This document shows positions 5,814 to 8,941 of a stretch of DNA of 8,941 nucleotides, piece by piece. Each line of letters starts with the position of its first letter. The first letter of the stretch is position 1. The notes under the pieces are model-generated. The model searched no databases, had not been told where the DNA came from, and worked only from the letters and a program-made list of their open reading frames with translations. Made by a program: the position numbers and the translations under genes. The DNA comes from PALSA-505 sp035308365. Lineage in GTDB: Bacteria > Actinomycetota > Actinomycetes > Streptosporangiales > Streptosporangiaceae. The DNA lies in contig DATGGU010000159.1 of the NCBI GenBank assembly GCA_035308365.1, positions 1 to 8,941 on the forward strand, given 5' to 3'.

Positions 5814-6281
5814 ATGATCACCGAATGTGACAGGGTTCATCGTGTTCACGAGCACGCCGACCCGGTCGATCTGGCGCGCTACCATCTCCGGGGATGCTTC
5901 GGGGTCGATTGGCCGCGCCAGTGACAAGGTGCCCGCACAAGGGCCATTGGGATTCAGCTCCCGGCAGGTCACTGGGGTCCCGTGATCACAGAGCGTAGAG
6001 AATTCCGATGATCACGGAACGTGTGCCTGTTTCACCTCACGACACGTCCAAGCCCCCAGATCACACCAATCTGCGCGGCCTCTGAGCAGAGCATCATTTG
6101 TCACCATTGACGTGCGCGCACCGACCCGCTTTGTGTGTTCCGGGGCATGGTGGGAGTCGTGTTGGCGGCGGCGTGCAAGCCCGGCGTTCTGTGGCGGCGC
6201 GGATCCGTCGACGGCCGATGCTTCTGGTCGGCTCATCGGCTCAGCGCGGGTCGTGCCGGTGCGGGCGGAATGTGGGCGGGA
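5814..6281. other. Long intergenic region with repeat motifs, no firm gene
   Basis: No frame has a ribosome binding site plus protein-like composition. Two short frames look slightly coding-like: plus 5814-5924 (36 residues, starting MITECDRVHRVHEHADPVDL) and minus 6012-6107 (31 residues, starting MVTNDALLRGRADWCDLG). Both lie next to copies of a TGATCAC motif. They could be fragments of a lost mobile element. No family is recognised. Confidence 0.35.
5815..6017. repeat. Three copies of a TGATCACSG motif
   Basis: TGATCACCG occurs at 5815-5823 and TGATCACGG at 6009-6017, and the inverse CCGTGATCA at 5980-5988. Read on the minus strand, copies one and three share TTCSGTGATCAT. The second and third copies form a 9-bp inverted repeat with a 20-base loop. 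These may be protein-binding sites or end repeats of a lost insertion sequence. Confidence 0.4.
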
Positions 6282-6965
6282 TCAGGGTGCCGGCTCTCTT
6301 GAGGCGTGCGGTTGGGGTGGGAGCAGGGCGGCGGTCATCGCGTCGGCGATGAAGGTGCCGTAGCGTTCGGCCGGCCAGCCGCGCTCCAGGACGAGCAGCT
6401 CGTAGAGTTCGGGTGAGCTGTAGGTCCACAGCACCTCACCGGCCTGCTCGACGGTGATGTCGTCGCGCAGGTGCCCGGCTTTGGCCAGGTTGCGCGCGTT
6501 TTGGGTCATGCGGGCAAGGCGGGCGGTGTCCATCTCGGCGCGCAGGGCGGCCATCTGGGGGTCGGTCGCCGCGGCGGAGCGGAGGAGCAGCAGGATCGGT
6601 GCGACCCGGGGGGCCACCTCCGTGGTCAGCTTTCCCCAGCCCCGGATGATCTGGCGGGGATCGGGTTCGCGGATCTGCAGCTCATCGGAGCGTGTTTCGG
6701 CCGGGACTGGTCCCTCCCCGGCCAGCGCGCTGGCGCAGATCGCCCGCACCAGGCCGGGCTTGCCGCCGAATGCCTTGTAGATGGTCTCGACCGAGACTCG
6801 CGCCTCTGCCGCGATCGCGGCGATCGTTGTCGCCGCGAAGCCGTCGTGCAGGAACAGCCGCCGGGCGGCGTCGAGCACCACGGCGCGGGTCTGCCGTGCC
6901 TGCTCGGCTCGGCGGGGGGAGTCATAGCGGCGCTTCGGCTTGACAGGAGTCATATTTTGTTCCAT
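6282..6965 (-). CDS. TetR family transcriptional regulator
   Basis: 227 residues, normal for TetR regulators. The N-terminal DNA-binding domain spans about residues 22-68: RAVVLDAARRLFLHDGFAAT, then the helix-turn-helix IAAIAAEARVSVETIYKAF and GGKPGLVRAI. The C-terminal ligand-binding half ends with an actinobacterial pattern LWTYSSPELYELLVLERGW (about 179-197) followed by ERYGTFIADAMTAALL-like sequence. It would act as a dimeric repressor of itself and the divergent operon at 7016-8319. Start: ATG 6965 gives the full frame but has no ribosome binding site and could be leaderless; ATG 6953 has a weak GGAA six bases upstream. Either keeps the DNA-binding domain intact. A palindrome sits five bases before ATG 6965. 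The inducer is unknown. Confidence 0.92.
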   Translation of the reverse strand: MEQNMTPVKPKRRYDSPRRAEQARQTRAVVLDAARRLFLHDGFAATTIAAIAAEARVSVETIYKAFGGKPGLVRAICASALAGEGPVPAETRSDELQIREPDPRQIIRGWGKLTTEVAPRVAPILLLLRSAAATDPQMAALRAEMDTARLARMTQNARNLAKAGHLRDDITVEQAGEVLWTYSSPELYELLVLERGWPAERYGTFIADAMTAALLPPQPHASREPAP

Positions 6966-6969
6966 AGTA

Positions 6970-6984
6970 ATGTATCGATTACAT
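6970..6984. promoter_or_regulatory. Putative TetR operator in divergent promoter region
   Basis: ATGTA-TCGAT-TACAT is a 15-bp palindrome with perfect 5-bp arms, and the symmetry extends partly outward (about 8 of 12 positions per arm). It lies in the most AT-rich patch of the window, between the divergent tetR-like gene and the SnoaL-like gene, where an autoregulatory operator is expected. Core promoter hexamers could not be assigned with confidence. Confidence 0.5.
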
Positions 6985-7015
6985 GATAGTGTAGCAGAAA
7001 CGTGAGGGGACCGGC

Positions 7016-7453
7016 ATGGAGGATGACGGAACTGACGGCGGGCCGGCGGCGATGGTCGAACGGCTGCGCCTGGCTGCCAACGAGCACGACCTGCCCGCGC
7101 TTGTCGGCTGTTTCGCCGCGGACTACCGCAACGAGACCCCGGCGCATCCGGAGCGTAGTTTCACCGGGCGGGACCAGGTGCGCAGGAACTGGGAGCAGAT
7201 CTTCGCCGCCATCCCCGATCTCACCGCCGAGGTGCTGCGCTGCGCCGTGGACGGGGACACGGCCTGGACCGAGTGGGAACACCGTGGCACCCGGCCCGAC
7301 GGATCCCGCCACCTCATGCGCGGCACAGTGATCTTCGGGGTGGCCGGCGGCGTGGCCAAGTGGGCCCGCTTCTACCTCGAGCCAGTCCAGGCAGGTGGCG
7401 AGGACGCCGACGCGGCCGTGCGCGCGCAGGTCACGCCAGGCAGCCTGGCATGA
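7016..7453 (+). CDS. SnoaL-like / NTF2-like fold protein
   Basis: 145 residues, the usual size of a single NTF2-like domain. A helix at the start (MVERLRLAANEHDLPALVGC) is followed by FAADYRNETPAHPE, the family's early strand and loop. GRDQVRRNWEQIFAAIPDL (about 51-69) is the characteristic G-x-x-x-I-x-x-x-W/F helix leading to a P-D turn. Strands then follow (AWTEWEHRGTRPDGS, MRGTVIFGVAGGVAKWARFY). Members include polyketide cyclases, isomerases, hydrolases and many ligand-binding proteins, so the substrate cannot be named. Start: GAGGGGA at 7004-7010, five bases before the ATG. It is the first gene of an operon: its stop overlaps the next start (ATGA at 7450-7453). It is probably repressed by the divergent TetR protein. 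Confidence 0.88.
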   Translation: MEDDGTDGGPAAMVERLRLAANEHDLPALVGCFAADYRNETPAHPERSFTGRDQVRRNWEQIFAAIPDLTAEVLRCAVDGDTAWTEWEHRGTRPDGSRHLMRGTVIFGVAGGVAKWARFYLEPVQAGGEDADAAVRAQVTPGSLA

Positions 7454-8319
7454 TCCTCCTCGCCGGCGGCACCGGGCGGCTCGGCACTGCCCTGACGGCC
7501 CGGCTGACCGGGCACGGGCTGACCGTACGCGTCCTGACCCGCGACCCAGCACGGGCCGGCCATCTCAGCGCACAGGGCGTCGAGGTGGTGACCGGCGACG
7601 TGCGCGACCGCGCCACGCTGACCCCGGCCATCCGCGGTGCCGGCATGGTCGTGTCCGCCGTGCACGGGCTCGCCGGGCGCGGGGGCGTGTCCCCAGCCAC
7701 GGTCGACTACCAGGGCAACATCAACCTGATCGATGCCGCAACGGCCGCGGGCGCTGAACTGGTGCTGATGTCGGTGGCCGGGGCCGCAGCGGACAGCCCG
7801 ATGGAGTTGTTCCGGATGAAGCATGCCGCCGAGGAGCACCTAAAAGCCAGCGGGGTCCGGTGGACAATCGTGCGGGCCACCGCGTTCCTGGAGCTATGGC
7901 TCGACGTGCTCGCCAAGACCGCCGCCCGCTCAGGCCGGCCCGTCGTCTTCGGCCACGGGAACAACCCGGTCAACTTCGTCTCCGTCACAGACGTCGCCGC
8001 GCTCGTCGAGCATGCCCTGACCCACCCCGCGACCCGCGGCCGCATCCTGGAGATCGGCGGCCCCGACAACCTCACCTTGAACCAGCTCGCCGCCGCCATC
8101 CAGGCAGCCGCCGGGCGCACCAGCACGCCACGCCACCTACCCACCCTCGCGCTGCGGCTCATGGCCGCTACCGCCGGACGCGTCAAGCCCGGGCTCGGCC
8201 GCCAAGCACGCGCCGCGCTCCACATGGACCAAGCCGATCTCACCCACGACACGGCCGGCATCCGCCAGGCCTACCCCGGCCTCCCCTGCACGCCACTCAG
8301 CACATGCCTGCAGTCCTAG
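7450..8319 (+). CDS. NmrA-like atypical SDR, NAD(P)-binding oxidoreductase
   Basis: 289 residues. The N-terminus MILLAGGTGRLGTAL carries the Rossmann glycine motif GxxGxxG (residues 6-12). TRDP at about 30-33 suggests NADP preference, and GDVRD at about 49-53 is the usual acidic turn. VDYQGNINLIDAA (about 85-97), SVAG (108-111), FRMKHAAEEHLKASGVRWTI (121-140, with Lys 124) and NFVSVTDVAALVEHAL (175-190) follow the NmrA/atypical SDR order, and the tail has a substrate-side domain. The classical YxxxK pair is not obvious, as in many atypical SDRs, so it may reduce a small molecule or sense redox state. The start at 7450 overlaps the upstream stop as ATGA, implying translational coupling; the frame is open further upstream (to 7273) but that overlaps the NTF2-like gene. 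Co-regulation with it by the TetR protein is inferred. Confidence 0.9.
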   Translation: MILLAGGTGRLGTALTARLTGHGLTVRVLTRDPARAGHLSAQGVEVVTGDVRDRATLTPAIRGAGMVVSAVHGLAGRGGVSPATVDYQGNINLIDAATAAGAELVLMSVAGAAADSPMELFRMKHAAEEHLKASGVRWTIVRATAFLELWLDVLAKTAARSGRPVVFGHGNNPVNFVSVTDVAALVEHALTHPATRGRILEIGGPDNLTLNQLAAAIQAAAGRTSTPRHLPTLALRLMAATAGRVKPGLGRQARAALHMDQADLTHDTAGIRQAYPGLPCTPLSTCLQS

Positions 8320-8540
8320 CACGCCAGCAACCCCCCGCCTGAACGGCGAGCTTGCCGCCGGCCAGCTCCGGAATAGGCACAGAACGCAACAACCGGTGCA
8401 GCCGCAACACCAAACCGCCAAACGTCAGACCCGCAAACAATCGGCGGTAGGGCGACAGATTGATCTGCTTACCTGCGCCAGGGACGGCGGATGAGCCCAG
8501 CACACGGCAGGATCTGGCCGAGACGCGATACCGTCGAATC

Positions 8541-8849
8541 GTGGCTACGAAAGCCGAACGGCGCATCGCCCGGGAACGGCTCAACATCTACCCCCAAGCG
8601 CAGCTGACTGAACTGCTGAGCCACATCGAGACAGCGATCGACCGCTACCGCGCCGACGAAATCGACGGCTATGCCGTGGATGAGACCATCCACCACTACC
8701 ACCGGGCCGCCGCGGAACTCTGGAAGTTCTGCTTCGGCCGCAGCGGAGGCACCCACCTTGAGTTCGTCGCTGACCTCCTCGACCGCATAACAGCCGACGC
8801 AGACGCCATCGACTGGTGGGAACGCGCCGCACCGCGACAACATCAATGA
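8541..8849 (+). CDS. Small conserved actinobacterial protein of unknown function
   Basis: From GTG 8541 the product has 102 residues: a basic start MATKAERRIARERL, an amphipathic helix (TELLSHIETAIDRYRADEID), then VDETIHHYHRAAAELWKFCF and an acidic helix ending DWWERA. The combination of (H)xYxRAAxELWKFC and DWWE recalls a family of short, soluble, uncharacterised actinobacterial proteins. No catalytic motif or signal peptide is visible. Start: the frame is open to an ATG at 8460, but those 27 residues are not family-like. GTG 8541 has no ribosome binding site, yet a TACCGT element ends six bases before it, so it may be leaderless. It is separated from the SDR by 221 bases, so probably an independent unit. 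Confidence 0.75.
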   Translation: MATKAERRIARERLNIYPQAQLTELLSHIETAIDRYRADEIDGYAVDETIHHYHRAAAELWKFCFGRSGGTHLEFVADLLDRITADADAIDWWERAAPRQHQ

Positions 8850-8913
8850 TGGCGACCGACCGCATTCAGATGCGGGCGCCGATGTTGTGACGGACCGTGA
8901 CCACCATCACAAC
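8837..8913 (+). terminator. Hairpin cluster after the small conserved gene
   Basis: CCGCAT-TCAG-ATGCGG (8860-8875) is a perfect 6-bp hairpin with a tetraloop. It is nested inside ACAACATC (8837-8844) pairing with GATGTTGT (8881-8888). GTTGTGA (8884-8890) can instead pair with TCACAAC (8907-8913). Placed at the end of the gene, this most simply acts as a terminator, without a T-run. Confidence 0.4.
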
Positions 8914-8941
8914 GACCGAGCGCGCCAAGCCGCCGTTCTGG

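Noticed and set aside
5655..5972. 105-codon minus-strand frame overlapping the small membrane gene
   Set aside because: Its end is out of frame over a better gene, it has no ribosome binding site, and the opposite strand looks equally coding-like.
6098..6363. Plus-strand frames of 83-84 codons before and over the end of the TetR gene
   Set aside because: Cys/Arg/Gly-rich, no ribosome binding site, partly antisense to the TetR gene.
7273..7449. 59-codon upstream extension of the SDR gene
   Set aside because: It overlaps the SnoaL-like gene in another frame and is Arg-rich; the Rossmann motif starts at ATG 7450 with an ATGA overlap.
8849..8890. 14-codon frame starting in the stop of the small orphan gene
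   Set aside because: Too short, lies within the hairpin cluster, no homology recognisable.

Overview
The window is uniformly GC-rich (about 70% by eye), genes use G/C at third codon positions, and the protein families are typical of soil Actinobacteria: a DUF1206 membrane protein, a secreted GH76 enzyme with a ricin-type lectin domain, a TetR / SnoaL-like / NmrA-like cluster, and a small 'ELWKFC...DWWE' orphan protein. It looks like chromosome of a streptomycete- or streptosporangium-like actinomycete. Genus cannot be read from the sequence. No rRNA, tRNA or CRISPR array was seen.

Layout. 1-1428: gene-poor. Two coding-like relics converge near 380-390, and a possible structured RNA at about 1148-1297 has a 12-bp long-range stem and ends in T8. 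1429-2941 (+): a small protein with a GlsB/YeaQ/YmgE-like N-terminus and an atypical tail, then an intact DUF1206 membrane protein, then a broken phospholipase-D-like gene with a visible one-base frameshift. 2902-3117 (-): a lipoprotein signal peptide and short stub with an excellent ribosome binding site. 3243-4766 (-): a secreted GH76 alpha-1,6-mannanase-like enzyme with a C-terminal CBM13/ricin lectin domain, preceded by a promoter-like pair and a 24-bp imperfect inverted repeat. 4943-5089 (-): relic of an IS1380-like transposase. 5518-5709 (-): small two-helix membrane protein, possibly leaderless. 5800-6281: no firm gene, but three copies of a TGATCAC-type motif. 6282-6965 (-): TetR regulator, divergent from an SnoaL/NTF2-like protein and an NmrA-like SDR that overlap by ATGA. 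A palindrome lies in the AT-rich divergent region. 8541-8849 (+): small conserved-type protein followed by competing hairpins.

How it works together. The clearest functional unit is 6282-8319: a TetR repressor probably controls itself and a two-gene operon for a small-molecule NTF2-fold protein and an NAD(P)-binding reductase. The second is the secreted mannan-degrading enzyme with its own putative operator. The rest shows accessory-region turnover (pseudogenes, transposase relic, truncated lipoprotein, orphan repeats). I did not find a convincing new multi-gene system. The most unusual items are the T8-terminated RNA-like element, the chimeric GlsB-like protein, the frameshifted PLD gene and the TGATCAC motif cluster.
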